DNA of 64,000 nt from Proteiniborus ethanoligenes (GTDB lineage Bacteria; Bacillota; Clostridia; Tissierellales; Proteiniboraceae): NCBI RefSeq assembly GCF_900107485.1, contig NZ_FNQE01000001.1, positions 124,001 through 188,000 on the forward strand. The letters are read 5' to 3'. Made by a program: the position numbers and the translations under genes. The stretch's first letter is position 1. Every line of letters starts with the position of its first letter. This document shows positions 1 through 7,660 of the stretch, piece after piece. A model generated the notes under the pieces. The model was not told the origin of the DNA and ran no database searches. It saw only the letters and a list, made by a program, of their open reading frames with translations.

Positions 1-54
1 AAGGTAGCTATTGATTTAATGGTTACTAAAGTAAAATCTATTATTTCAAAATAG
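1..54 (+). CDS. 3' end of an unidentified gene
   Basis: The first frame is open from the window edge and stops with TAG at 52-54, leaving 17 codons of a protein C-terminus rich in Lys, Ile and Val. The reading frame is the only support. The fragment is too short to name a family. An inverted repeat that could end this transcript follows at once. Confidence 0.35.
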   Translation, partial: KVAIDLMVTKVKSIISK

Positions 55-61
55 ACATTAT

Positions 62-116
62 ACCTCCATAGCAAGTTGGGAATAATTATTCCATAGACTT
101 ATATGGAGGTTTTATT
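62..116 (+). promoter_or_regulatory. Inverted repeat masking the ribosome binding site of the transpeptidase gene
   Basis: ACCTCCATA at 62-70 is an exact inverted copy of TATGGAGGT at 102-110. The second arm contains the GGAGG ribosome binding site of the gene starting at 117. The loop holds a second palindrome, GGAATAATTATTCC. The hairpin is followed by TTTTATT, so it may terminate the upstream gene, hide the ribosome binding site, or both. The pairing is seen; the function is inferred. Confidence 0.45.
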
Positions 117-1757
117 ATGGATAAAATGAAAAAAAAGCAAATATATATGAGAACTAAAAAGATTGTCACATTGTTTGTTATTCTATTTTCTTTGCTCATA
201 TCAAGACTATTTTGGATACAAATAGTAAAGGGGGCTAGCTATAGGAATGTGGCAGATAAGCAGCATGCAAGAGAAATAAGAGTAGCACCAGCAAGAGGTA
301 ATATTTTTGATAGAAATAATGTTCAACTTACTAACAGCTTAACTCAAAAAACTCTTTTCATATTTAAGGATGTAATTCTAAATGATAGCCAATCATTAGA
401 GCTTTTAAAGGATAAATTATACCTTTCGGACGAAGAAATAGAGATAATAAGTAGGTCAAATAATAAAATCATAGAGATTCCTTTAAAAGAGCCTATATCT
501 GATGATGTATATATTAAGGGAGTTATTATTGAAGACAAGATATTAAGATACGATAATAAAAACATACTCTCACATGTAATAGGATATTTAAAAAAAAGTG
601 AAAATACTGGCGAATATGGTATAGAGAAAGAATATAATGATATTTTAAAAATGAATGAAAAATATGGAATCAAATCCGTTACAGTAGATGGTAAACAGAG
701 AATAATTCCAGGTTTAAATGACACTCTAGTTATTAGTGAAAAAAAAACTAATACAAATAGTGTAAAATTAACTGTAGACATAAACATGCAAAATATAGTT
801 GAAAAAGCTATGGATGAAAAAAATGTAAAAGGGGCCATTATAATTGTAGAAGTGGCAACAGGAGATATATTAGCCATAGCAAGTAGGCCTAATATAAATC
901 AAAATGATGTAGAGACGAACTTTGGAAGTAGTGAGATGGATTTTTACAATAAAGCATTAGAGGTGTCTTATCCTCCAGGTTCAATTTTTAAAACTGTAGT
1001 TCTAATATCAGCTCTGGAAAAGGGTTTAATTGGTTTAGATGATGTTTTTTTTTGTAAGGGGTATGAAGATTTGAGTAATTTTCAGATTAAATGTAATAAT
1101 AGTGATGGTCATGGAGAAATAACTGCATATGATGCCTTTTGTCAATCATGCAACTCTGCTTTTATTCAGATTGGTAAACTAATTGGTTCTAAAGAGATAA
1201 TTCAAACTGCTAAGAGATTAGGATTTGGAAGTAAGGTTCAAAACATATTAATTGAAGCTGAAGGCAACCTTCCTGCCCATAATGAGTTGTTAGGACCTGC
1301 TATAGGAAATATATCAATTGGTCAATCAAGTATAGAAGTCACTCCAATACAGGTTTCTAATATGATGATGATTATTGCTAATGATGGACTTAGAAAGAGT
1401 ATAAGTATAGTAGACAGTATAGTAACTGAGGAAGGAAGATTAGTTAAAAAGGTAAATAGAATAGAGGAAGAACGAGTATTTTCAAAAGCTTTGTGTAAAG
1501 ATATAAAGAAATGTTTAGAAGGAGTTGTAAACAGCGGAACTGCAAAAAATATGAATGTATCAGGCATAGGGGGAGCAGCAGGTAAAACAGGCTCTGCAGA
1601 AAATATAAAAGAGAAAACTCATGCATGGTTTTCAGGATATTTTCCAACAGATAATCCCAAATATGTAATAACGGTGTTTATAGAAGAGGGAGGTTCAGGC
1701 AGCAAAATAGCTGTGCCAATATTTGAAAAAATAGTTAAAAGTATTTCTAATATATAA
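117..1757 (+). CDS. Penicillin-binding transpeptidase (class B PBP)
   Basis: This 546-residue membrane-anchored D,D-transpeptidase would cross-link peptidoglycan outside the membrane. One N-terminal transmembrane segment (about residues 15-35) is followed by the class B dimerisation region with its RGNIFDR motif. The three active-site motifs are present: SIFK with nucleophile S289, SCN at 344-346 and KTGS at 490-493. There is no PASTA domain, unlike SpoVD or PBP2x. It lies 75 bp before sigK, so a sporulation-stage wall role is possible, but an FtsI/PbpI-type vegetative role fits as well. GGAGG at 105-109 supports the ATG at 117. Confidence 0.9.
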   Translation: MDKMKKKQIYMRTKKIVTLFVILFSLLISRLFWIQIVKGASYRNVADKQHAREIRVAPARGNIFDRNNVQLTNSLTQKTLFIFKDVILNDSQSLELLKDKLYLSDEEIEIISRSNNKIIEIPLKEPISDDVYIKGVIIEDKILRYDNKNILSHVIGYLKKSENTGEYGIEKEYNDILKMNEKYGIKSVTVDGKQRIIPGLNDTLVISEKKTNTNSVKLTVDINMQNIVEKAMDEKNVKGAIIIVEVATGDILAIASRPNINQNDVETNFGSSEMDFYNKALEVSYPPGSIFKTVVLISALEKGLIGLDDVFFCKGYEDLSNFQIKCNNSDGHGEITAYDAFCQSCNSAFIQIGKLIGSKEIIQTAKRLGFGSKVQNILIEAEGNLPAHNELLGPAIGNISIGQSSIEVTPIQVSNMMMIIANDGLRKSISIVDSIVTEEGRLVKKVNRIEEERVFSKALCKDIKKCLEGVVNSGTAKNMNVSGIGGAAGKTGSAENIKEKTHAWFSGYFPTDNPKYVITVFIEEGGSGSKIAVPIFEKIVKSISNI

Positions 1758-1832
1758 GTGTACTTGCACACAAATTAAAACATCTTCATATAATTAAATA
1801 TAATGCACATTATTATGGAGGTGTTTGCTTCA

Positions 1833-2528
1833 ATGCTGACGGCAGTATTAGCAATCCTTGGATGTTTTGTCAAGCCGATTTTGCCATTAGTGGGTTATGT
1901 TTCAAATAGTAGCTCATTTCCAAAGCCCTTATCCCAAGAAGAAGAAGAAAATTATTTAATACTGTATGAACAAGGAGATGAGGATGCTAAAAATATTCTA
2001 GTTGAGAGAAACTTAAGATTAGTTGCTCATATAGTAAAAAAATATCATAATACAGGAAGAGAAATAGATGATTTAATATCCATTGGTACAATAGGACTTA
2101 TAAAAGCAATAACTACTTTTGATAGAAGCAAAGGCACTAGGCTAGCTACTTATGCTGCCAGATGTATAGATAATGAAATATTAATGACTATCCGTGCATG
2201 TAAAAAAATAAAATCTGAAATTTCCCTACAGGATCCAATAGGTGTAGACAAAGAAGGCAATGAACTAACATTAATTGACATCTTAGGAAGCGAATCAGAT
2301 GAAATACTAGAGGAAGTAGATTTAAAAATGCAGGTTAAAAGATTATATTGCAAGATGAATAAGGTGCTTAAGGATAGAGAAAAGATCATAATAGAACTAA
2401 GATATGGACTAATAAACGGAGGATGCAAAACTCAAAGAGAGATAGCTAAGATGCTAGGTATATCTAGGTCATATGTGTCTAGGATTGAGAAGAGGGCCAT
2501 AAAGAAATTGAATAAAGCGTTGATGTAA
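1833..2528 (+). CDS. sigK: RNA polymerase sporulation sigma factor sigma-K (pro-sigma-K)
   Basis: Late mother-cell sigma factor, made as an inactive precursor. The start is placed at ATG 1833, behind TGGAGGTG at 1816-1823, giving 231 residues. Longer frames from 1803 or 1815 would swallow that binding site. The N-terminus is a hydrophobic pro-sequence of about 20 residues ending near YVSN, aligning with the B. subtilis processing site. Region 2 (NLRLVAHIVKKY, then DLISIGTIGLIKA) and region 4 (TQREIAKMLGISRSYVSRIEKRA) follow. The gene is continuous, so no skin-type prophage interrupts it. Processing by SpoIVFB, after SpoIVB signalling from the forespore, is known biology; spoIVB lies about 55 kb away in this window. 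Confidence 0.96.
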   Translation: MLTAVLAILGCFVKPILPLVGYVSNSSSFPKPLSQEEEENYLILYEQGDEDAKNILVERNLRLVAHIVKKYHNTGREIDDLISIGTIGLIKAITTFDRSKGTRLATYAARCIDNEILMTIRACKKIKSEISLQDPIGVDKEGNELTLIDILGSESDEILEEVDLKMQVKRLYCKMNKVLKDREKIIIELRYGLINGGCKTQREIAKMLGISRSYVSRIEKRAIKKLNKALM

Positions 2529-2553
2529 ACAGGTGATACTCACCTGTTTTTTT
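2529..2553 (+). terminator. Intrinsic terminator after sigK
   Basis: The 8-bp stem ACAGGTGA/TCACCTGT with a 3-nt loop, followed by a run of T, begins directly after the sigK stop codon. Confidence 0.9.
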
Positions 2554-2805
2554 ATATAATATGTTATAAATCAGAATATGAAATAATATGAACAATATCG
2601 GTGCCTATAATAGTTTTTAATAATAAAATTTAAAAAAACAGAAAAAGAAGGAAAAGATAGGACTATATAGAAGTAAATTAAGTACTTCATAAGTTAAAAA
2701 ATTTCTTTTTAAAAATATATTCGCTTTTACACAGAACATTTACTAATATAATGCATTAAGCTTAGTGTCACAAAACTTACTGTTTTGGATGAATTATCGG
2801 CAATG
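2554..2805. other. AT-rich spacer at the left edge of the accessory island
   Basis: About 250 bp with no convincing reading frame or structured RNA. A TATAAT-like box lies near 2742-2752 with a TTTACA 15 bp upstream, a weak promoter candidate for the acetyltransferase. Otherwise nothing was recognised. Confidence 0.4.
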
Positions 2806-2912
2806 TGTCGCAAAGCATAACGATTTGATAGGATTACCGACATGTATATGTCGGAAATATAATAGTTATAGGACACGACAATATCGGGGTCGTTCTTTGC
2901 GAGAATTTTTTG
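2806..2912 (+). repeat. Cassette-type repeat, copy A (short form)
   Basis: Left arm TGTCGCAAAGCATAAC (2806-2821) pairs imperfectly with right arm GTTATAGGACACGACA (2865-2880). Both outer five and inner five positions match, with an unpaired middle. Inside sits a perfect hairpin CCGACAT/ATGTCGG (2837-2843, 2848-2854). The following 30 nt (2882-2911) match the right flank of copy B, sharing CGGGG and GTTCTTTG. The reverse complement of the right arm matches the left arm of copy B at 14 of 16 positions. It precedes the acetyltransferase gene. Confidence 0.6.
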
Positions 2913-2922
2913 GGGTGAAGAT

Positions 2923-3363
2923 ATGGATAGAAAAAATTATTTGTTGAAGAAGGCAACACTAGAAGATTATGACTTTATATATGGAGTAAAAAAGAGAACA
3001 TTAAGAAGTCATATTGAAAAAATATGGGGTTGGGATGAAGAATATCAGAAAAAAGATTTTTCGGAGAACTTTATACCCAGCAGGAATAACATTATTTTAG
3101 TTAATGATATTAATATTGGAGTACTTGAAGTAGCTGAGGAAGATAAAATAATTCATATTACTGAACTAGAGATTTTACCTGAATTCCAAGGTAAGGGAAT
3201 TGGTAGTGAGGTAATAAAAGATATTTTAAAGGACGGGAAAGAAAAAGGGAAGAAAGTTAAAATTGGGTGCTTTAAGATCAATGAAGGGGCAAAATCGTTG
3301 TACTTAAGATTAGGGTTTAAAATATTAGACGAAACGGAAACGCATTTTATATTTGAGAGTTAG
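2923..3363 (+). CDS. GNAT family N-acetyltransferase
   Basis: A 146-residue acetyl-CoA-dependent acetyltransferase of unknown substrate. The acetyl-CoA pyrophosphate loop QGKGIG is at residues 89-94, preceded by the beta-4 strand pattern ITELEILPEF and followed by the C-terminal YLRLGFK motif, the order expected in GNAT enzymes. Start at ATG 2923 is supported by GGGGTGA six bases upstream. It stands alone between two copies of a structured repeat, as a gene cassette would. No neighbouring pathway hints at the substrate. Confidence 0.85.
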   Translation: MDRKNYLLKKATLEDYDFIYGVKKRTLRSHIEKIWGWDEEYQKKDFSENFIPSRNNIILVNDINIGVLEVAEEDKIIHITELEILPEFQGKGIGSEVIKDILKDGKEKGKKVKIGCFKINEGAKSLYLRLGFKILDETETHFIFES

Positions 3364-3450
3364 ATATTTTTAACTTTACAGATTGTTATGTTATTGTTTT
3401 AAGGTCTGTTTCAGAAAGTGAGCATTTATTTTATTCTGCAGCTAGGGGGG

Positions 3451-3675
3451 TGTCGCATCCTATAACAAAATATTTGCGCAAGGGTGCACGGGGTACAAGC
3501 CTAGGGCGATGTGCACCACATCCCTTCACTGGGAGCAAATCTCCACTATGGGGTCTATTTCTCGGGCCCAGCTTAGGGACGTCGCAAATACGGGAACGTT
3601 AAGCGACATGATGATAACGGGGCTGTTCTTTGGTGAGCTTGTTTGAAAAAATGCGTTAAGAAGATAGATAATATA
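3451..3675 (+). repeat. Cassette-type repeat, copy B (fullest form)
   Basis: Core 3451-3608: left arm TGTCGCATCCTATAAC (3451-3466) and right arm GTTAAGCGACA (3598-3608). The right arm holds GTTAAGC, which fits the integron R' consensus GTTRRRY. Nested inside are TATTTGCG/CGCAAATA (3471-3478, 3583-3590), GGTGCAC/GTGCACC (3483-3489, 3511-3517) and GGAG/CTCC (3532-3535, 3541-3544). The core is visibly richer in G+C than its surroundings. A conserved tail (3609-3675) follows and is shared with copy C. The rest of the 3364-3755 gap holds no gene. Confidence 0.7.
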
Positions 3676-3755
3676 TTTGAGAAGATATTTATATTATGTT
3701 TGTGGGAAACAATGGAATAATTGCAATTTGAGGATACATTTAAAGGAGTGTAACT

Positions 3756-4337
3756 ATGCTAAATATAAACATAAGGGATATTAACATGAAATTTAAAACA
3801 TCAAATGAAGTCTTTTCTCCTAAAAATGCTGACAAAGGTACCCTAGCAATGTTATCAGTTGTTGAATTTGATGGTAATGATAAGGTTTTAGATTTAGGTT
3901 GTGGTTATGGTATTGTGGGAATATTCTCTTCAAAAATAACAGGTTCAACAAATGTAGTTATGACAGACATAGATAGTAAAGCAATAGAGTTAGCAAGAGA
4001 AAATATTGTTCTAAACGATGTTCAAGGAATTAGGTTATATCAAAGTGACGGGTTTAAAAATATTGATGAAAAAGACTTTACTGTAATTCTTTCTAATCCC
4101 CCATACCACACTGATTTTTCTGTTCCAAAAGAATTTATTGAAAAAGGATTTAATAGATTATCCACTGGTGGAAAGATGTATATGGTTACTAAAAGGAAAG
4201 ATTGGTATAAAAACAAATTAATATCAATATTTGGAGGAGTAAGGATTTGGGAAATAGATGGATATTATGTTTTTATGGCAATGAAAAAGGACACTTCTTA
4301 TGCTAACATTAAACCGAAAAAAAATAAAAAGAAATAG
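3756..4337 (+). CDS. Class I SAM-dependent methyltransferase (RsmC/RlmG-like)
   Basis: A 193-residue methyltransferase. Motif I (VLDLGCGYG, residues 44-52) binds S-adenosylmethionine, an acidic residue after strand 2 (MTDID) contacts the ribose, and NPPY at 114-117 is the catalytic motif of enzymes methylating exocyclic amino groups. RsmC and RlmG, which methylate guanine N2 in rRNA, share this fold, but this protein is one domain only, so its target may differ. The C-terminus is lysine-rich (KPKKNKKK), suiting nucleic acid binding. GGAG lies 10 bases before the ATG. It stands alone between repeats B and C. Confidence 0.82.
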   Translation: MLNINIRDINMKFKTSNEVFSPKNADKGTLAMLSVVEFDGNDKVLDLGCGYGIVGIFSSKITGSTNVVMTDIDSKAIELARENIVLNDVQGIRLYQSDGFKNIDEKDFTVILSNPPYHTDFSVPKEFIEKGFNRLSTGGKMYMVTKRKDWYKNKLISIFGGVRIWEIDGYYVFMAMKKDTSYANIKPKKNKKK

Positions 4338-4392
4338 TGCTATTATTGCATAATATTTCTATTATGTGCAGGTTTATGGAGAAGGTAAAAAG

Positions 4393-4560
4393 AGTAATAA
4401 CATCCTATAATAATTTATTTGTGTAAAGGTGTACTAGGGTACAATCTTAGGGTGATGTGAACCATATCCCTTCACGGGAGCAAAGCTCCACTAGGATGAT
4501 AACGGACTGTTTTTAGGGTCTTGTTTGAAAAAAAGATGTTGAAAAGATAGATAATTACTT
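4393..4560 (+). repeat. Cassette-type repeat, copy C (right arm deleted)
   Basis: Aligns to copy B over the left half (CATCCTATAA, then TTATTTGTG, the GGTG...GATGTGAACCAT block and the GGGAGCAAAGCTCCACTA hairpin). It then jumps to the tail GATGATAACGGACTG and CTTGTTTGAAAAAA, lacking about 60 nt that hold the right arm in B. Similarity continues to AAGATAGATAATTA near 4556. It therefore looks like a decayed copy. No gene is seen in the rest of 4338-4636. Confidence 0.6.
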
Positions 4561-4636
4561 GGAAATTATTTATGAAATACTTAAATAAACATGTGTATTA
4601 AATATGGTTAAGATACTCTTTTAGGGGTGAAATTTT

Positions 4637-5434
4637 ATGGAGAAAAAAAGTATAAAATCTGAACATGGGATAATTTATTATTGGATTGGTGGAAATAAAA
4701 ATGAAGATGCGAGTTGCATTATTTTTACTCATGGAATGACTGCTGACCATACTATGTTTGATATGCAGGTGGGTTATTTTGGAGAAAAATATAAAATAAT
4801 TACTTGGGATATGCCTCTGCATGGCGAGTCACGTCCATATGATAATTTTTCCTATTATAATGTAGCCTATGAACTAAAAAATATTCTGGATGTAGAGAAA
4901 GTAGATAAAGTGATTTTAGTAGGTCAATCCATGGGTGGATATGTATGTCAAGAGTTTGCTATACAGTATCCAGAAAAGGTAAAGGCTTTCGTGGCTGTAG
5001 ATACTAACCCTTTTGGACATTACTACTATTCAAAATGGGAGAGATATATTCTAACTAAGGTTGGTATTATGTCCTCATGGCTTCCATACAGTTTGCTAGT
5101 TAAGAGCATTGCTAAAGGAGCGACAAAAACGGAGTATGCTTATGAAAATTTATATAATGCGGTTTCTAAATTGAGTAAAAAAGAAATTATATTTATTATA
5201 AATATGGGATATGGAGGATTTCTTAAGAGGAAAGAAACGATTAAATTCGATTTTCCAGTTCTTTTAGTGGTAGGTGATAGTGATAATACAGGATATGTAA
5301 AAAAATATAATTTCAAATGGTCAAAACATGAGGGATATCATTTAGAAATCATTACAAACGCTGCTCATAATTCAAATGTAGATAATCATGTAGAATTTAA
5401 CAAAGTTACAGAAAAATTTTTAAGTAAATTATGA
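4637..5434 (+). CDS. Alpha/beta hydrolase
   Basis: A 265-residue cytoplasmic hydrolase of the alpha/beta fold with unknown substrate. The oxyanion-hole motif HG is at residues 32-33, the nucleophile elbow GQSMGG has S98, the acid is probably D214 or D216 (VVGDSDNTG), and the histidine is H244 near the C-terminus, so the catalytic triad is complete. No signal peptide is seen. GGGGTGA supports the ATG at 4637. It is a solitary gene in the accessory island, behind repeat C. Confidence 0.83.
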   Translation: MEKKSIKSEHGIIYYWIGGNKNEDASCIIFTHGMTADHTMFDMQVGYFGEKYKIITWDMPLHGESRPYDNFSYYNVAYELKNILDVEKVDKVILVGQSMGGYVCQEFAIQYPEKVKAFVAVDTNPFGHYYYSKWERYILTKVGIMSSWLPYSLLVKSIAKGATKTEYAYENLYNAVSKLSKKEIIFIINMGYGGFLKRKETIKFDFPVLLVVGDSDNTGYVKKYNFKWSKHEGYHLEIITNAAHNSNVDNHVEFNKVTEKFLSKL

Positions 5435-5488
5435 GTACAATCTGTACTTTTATCTAATAATTAAATTAATCCAAAGAGAACGAATTAG

Positions 5489-5668
5489 ATAATATCTAAA
5501 ATACAATATAATAAATGTGGACTTGAAACAAGAAGTGGGCAGTATTTATGGAACCATATATTGATTAGAAAAGCCTATCCCATTGCAACCTGGGAGGAGT
5601 TTTGTGAAGACTATATATTGAGCATACTTGTAGATTTATGTTGTTCACTAGGCGTTATTTATACTTAA
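5489..5668 (+). pseudogene. C-terminal remnant of an unidentified protein
   Basis: A frame open from 5489 to TAA 5666-5668 encodes 59 residues with protein-like composition (WNHILIRKAYPIATWEEFCE, then DYILSILVDLCCSL). It has no ATG or GTG start and an in-frame TAG immediately upstream at 5486-5488. The amphipathic pattern and Trp/Cys content are unlike random AT-rich DNA. It could be a decayed cassette gene. The family was not recognised and chance is not excluded. Confidence 0.35.
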
Positions 5669-5689
5669 AAGGGGTGTGAAGTTTACATC

Positions 5690-6190
5690 ATGAGAAAATT
5701 AAGAAATTTTCTTATATTGGTCATAATTTCTTTTGTATTATGTTCATGTAATGTTAATCAAGAAGATAAAATAAAATTTAATGAATCAAATGAAAAAGTT
5801 GGGTCAGATTTTGAAGGAGTAACAGACTCAGAAGTTGTAAAAGAATATTATTTTGAGCCAAAAGTTTCAATAGTTGAAGGCACACTAATTACAAGGTTGC
5901 ATTATGGACCTCCGGGATATGGGGAAGACCCTGATAACGATGAAAAAAGGTATCCATTTATTTTACAGCTAGATGATCCAATAAAAGTTATTGCAGAAGA
6001 TACTGATGTATTTAATTCAAGTATATCTGATGTTTCAGAAATTCAACTAGTACTGAAAGGGGCTCCCTATGTGGATATGGCAAAGCAATATAAAAATAAG
6101 CGTATTAAAATCCAAGGAACTCTATTCTCTGCTTTCACAGGTTATCATTATACTGAAGTATTGATAGTCGTAGATAAAATTCTAGATTAA
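5690..6190 (+). CDS. DUF4431-like lipoprotein
   Basis: A 166-residue exported lipoprotein. The signal peptide ends in a lipobox with the acylated cysteine at about residue 20 (VLCSC). After a polar linker the C-terminal half has the pattern VEGTL, GPPGYGEDP, LQLDDPI, IQGTLFSAFTGYHYTEVLI, which fits the DUF4431 family, an OB-like extracytoplasmic domain with no assigned function. The start is supported by AAGGGGTGTGAA upstream. It is an accessory gene; no partner is obvious. Confidence 0.72.
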   Translation: MRKLRNFLILVIISFVLCSCNVNQEDKIKFNESNEKVGSDFEGVTDSEVVKEYYFEPKVSIVEGTLITRLHYGPPGYGEDPDNDEKRYPFILQLDDPIKVIAEDTDVFNSSISDVSEIQLVLKGAPYVDMAKQYKNKRIKIQGTLFSAFTGYHYTEVLIVVDKILD

Positions 6191-6213
6191 TAACTAGTAA
6201 TAGAAGCTAGAAA

Positions 6214-6417
6214 ATGATGAGGTCAACATTAAAGCCTATTCCTTCATGGGGAAATGATTTGATAAAAAATTACCGAGAATGTATATTAAGTAAGAAACTA
6301 GAGGGGTTCGTAGAAGAGAGTGATTATGAAGTTCTAAATCAGCAAACTCTGGTAATGGAAGTGCTAGTATATATTGCATATGAGATTCAGAAAGCTCGAT
6401 TAGGAAAAGACAAATAA
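6214..6417 (+). CDS. Small hypothetical protein
   Basis: A 67-residue reading frame 23 bp after the lipoprotein gene. The protein is soluble and helical in pattern (RECILSKKLEGFVEESDYE, then a hydrophobic stretch VMEVLVYIAYEI). Codon use is like its neighbours, but the ribosome binding site is poor (only TAGAAG upstream). No family was recognised. It may be translated from the lipoprotein mRNA, or be a fragment. Confidence 0.4.
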   Translation: MMRSTLKPIPSWGNDLIKNYRECILSKKLEGFVEESDYEVLNQQTLVMEVLVYIAYEIQKARLGKDK

Positions 6418-6442
6418 TTATTTTCCAACTCTTACTGATTCA

Positions 6443-6470
6443 GGTACGTCGCAAATATGGAACATTACTA
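6443..6470 (+). repeat. Cassette-type repeat, remnant E (right half only)
   Basis: ACGTCGCAAATATGGAACATTA at about 6446-6467 matches the inner and outer right-arm region of copy B (3579-3601) with few changes. No left half is present. It sits just before the zincin-like gene. Confidence 0.5.
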
Positions 6471-6497
6471 AACATTAAATATAAGAGAGGGATTCAA

Positions 6498-7604
6498 ATG
6501 ATATGGAAAATGAAAGAATTAGAAAAATTTTTAAACTCGATTGATTATAATCAATTGTGGGACAAGTTTACAAAAACAAAGTATGCAATATATAATGATA
6601 AAAATTTCTATATTAGTGATGACGTAGGAATAGATCTCAACTTAATAAAAAAAGATTCATGTTTTGTGGGAAATGTAGATGCAAGATTTATAGGGAATAC
6701 AGCTATTTCAATCAACAATAATTATGTAGCAATTTGGAACGAAGATACTATCACCAAAGATACTGATAATGCAAAACTAGCATCACTTATCATCCATGAA
6801 ATGTTTCATTGTTTTCAGCTTGCAAGTGGTGAAAAAAGGTTTCCTAATGAATTATTAGGTATTGATTATCCAATTACAATTGAGAATGTTAATCTACGAA
6901 TGCTAGAAAGACGGTATCTTTTAGGGGCAAGTATTGAAAATGATAAAGAAAAAAGGATGAAATTACTAACTTTATACTTTAATATTAGAAATAAAAGAGA
7001 AAAGCTTTTAGGAAGTATTATAGAATATGAAAAAGCCATAGAAAGCATTGAGGGAACAGCAGTATATGTAGAGTATAAAGCACGTACTCAATTAATTCCA
7101 AACAATCGTAAATCAATTTTAGAAGAATATATAAAAGGATTTACAGAAATAAATGAAAAAAATCTAAAAATAAGACAAAGTACATATAATCAAGGCCTGT
7201 TATTGGGTTTAATTGCAGACGAATACATACCAAACTGGAAGGATAAGTTTGCTAATAGTGAATTATTTTTAAGTGATTTTATTAAAAGTGAATTAGAGAT
7301 AAAAGAGGTAAATATTGATTATAAACATGAAGATTTAGCAGCAATTGAGCAGTGTGTTATTAACTGGAAAGAGCAAATAGATACAGTATTTGATGAATTT
7401 GAAAGAAGATCCAAGTTAAATAGTTTGGAGGAGGGCTTTCAAGTAACAGGTTTTGATCCTATGAATATTGTGAAACGGAATCAAGAAATCATACATAAAA
7501 ACTTTTTAAGGGTAAAGATAGGGGAATGTGAACAGATAATCAAAGGACCAGTTAAAGCATTAGTTGGAGATCATTTTTTTGATGTAAAGAGAATTGAGTG
7601 GTAA
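6498..7604 (+). CDS. Zincin-like putative metallopeptidase
   Basis: A 368-residue protein with HEMFH at residues 100-104, the HExxH zinc and catalytic motif, followed at 185-188 by EGTA, where gluzincins carry the third, glutamate ligand. No signal peptide or transmembrane segment is present, so it should act in the cytoplasm. The C-terminal third (from about 250) was not recognised and ends in a beta-rich stretch (GPVKALVGDHFFDVKRIEW). AGAGAGGGA supports ATG 6498. The family and substrate are unknown; a stress or toxin-like accessory protease is possible. It lies in the cassette-like island. Confidence 0.6.
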   Translation: MIWKMKELEKFLNSIDYNQLWDKFTKTKYAIYNDKNFYISDDVGIDLNLIKKDSCFVGNVDARFIGNTAISINNNYVAIWNEDTITKDTDNAKLASLIIHEMFHCFQLASGEKRFPNELLGIDYPITIENVNLRMLERRYLLGASIENDKEKRMKLLTLYFNIRNKREKLLGSIIEYEKAIESIEGTAVYVEYKARTQLIPNNRKSILEEYIKGFTEINEKNLKIRQSTYNQGLLLGLIADEYIPNWKDKFANSELFLSDFIKSELEIKEVNIDYKHEDLAAIEQCVINWKEQIDTVFDEFERRSKLNSLEEGFQVTGFDPMNIVKRNQEIIHKNFLRVKIGECEQIIKGPVKALVGDHFFDVKRIEW

Positions 7605-7610
7605 TAATAA

Positions 7611-7660
7611 TGTATCACAAAGTATTTGCGCAGGGACGCCACAAATATTGTAACGTTGAG
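7611..7660 (+). repeat. Cassette-type repeat, copy F (middle deleted)
   Basis: TATCACAAAGTATTTGCGCA (7613-7632) matches the left inner region of copy B with two changes. It runs directly into GGGACGCCACAAATATTGTA (7633-7652) and CGTTGAG, matching B from 3576. About 95 nt of B (3481-3575) are missing. Confidence 0.6.

Noticed and set aside
344-877. Long minus-strand frame inside the transpeptidase gene
   Set aside because: It mirrors the coding strand in AT-rich DNA, with no binding site or protein-like domains.
1803-1832. Longer sigK start
   Set aside because: It would place the gene's own GGAGG inside the coding region; ATG 1833 gives the expected pro-sequence length.
2765-2947. 60-codon plus-strand frame before the acetyltransferase
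   Set aside because: It lies mostly on the structured repeat copy A, overlaps the true gene start and has no ribosome binding site or recognisable domain.
3451-3608. Repeat copy B as a group II intron or riboswitch
   Set aside because: It lacks the GUGCG 5' end and domain V of group II introns and no known aptamer core is visible; diverged copies between unrelated genes fit a repeat better.
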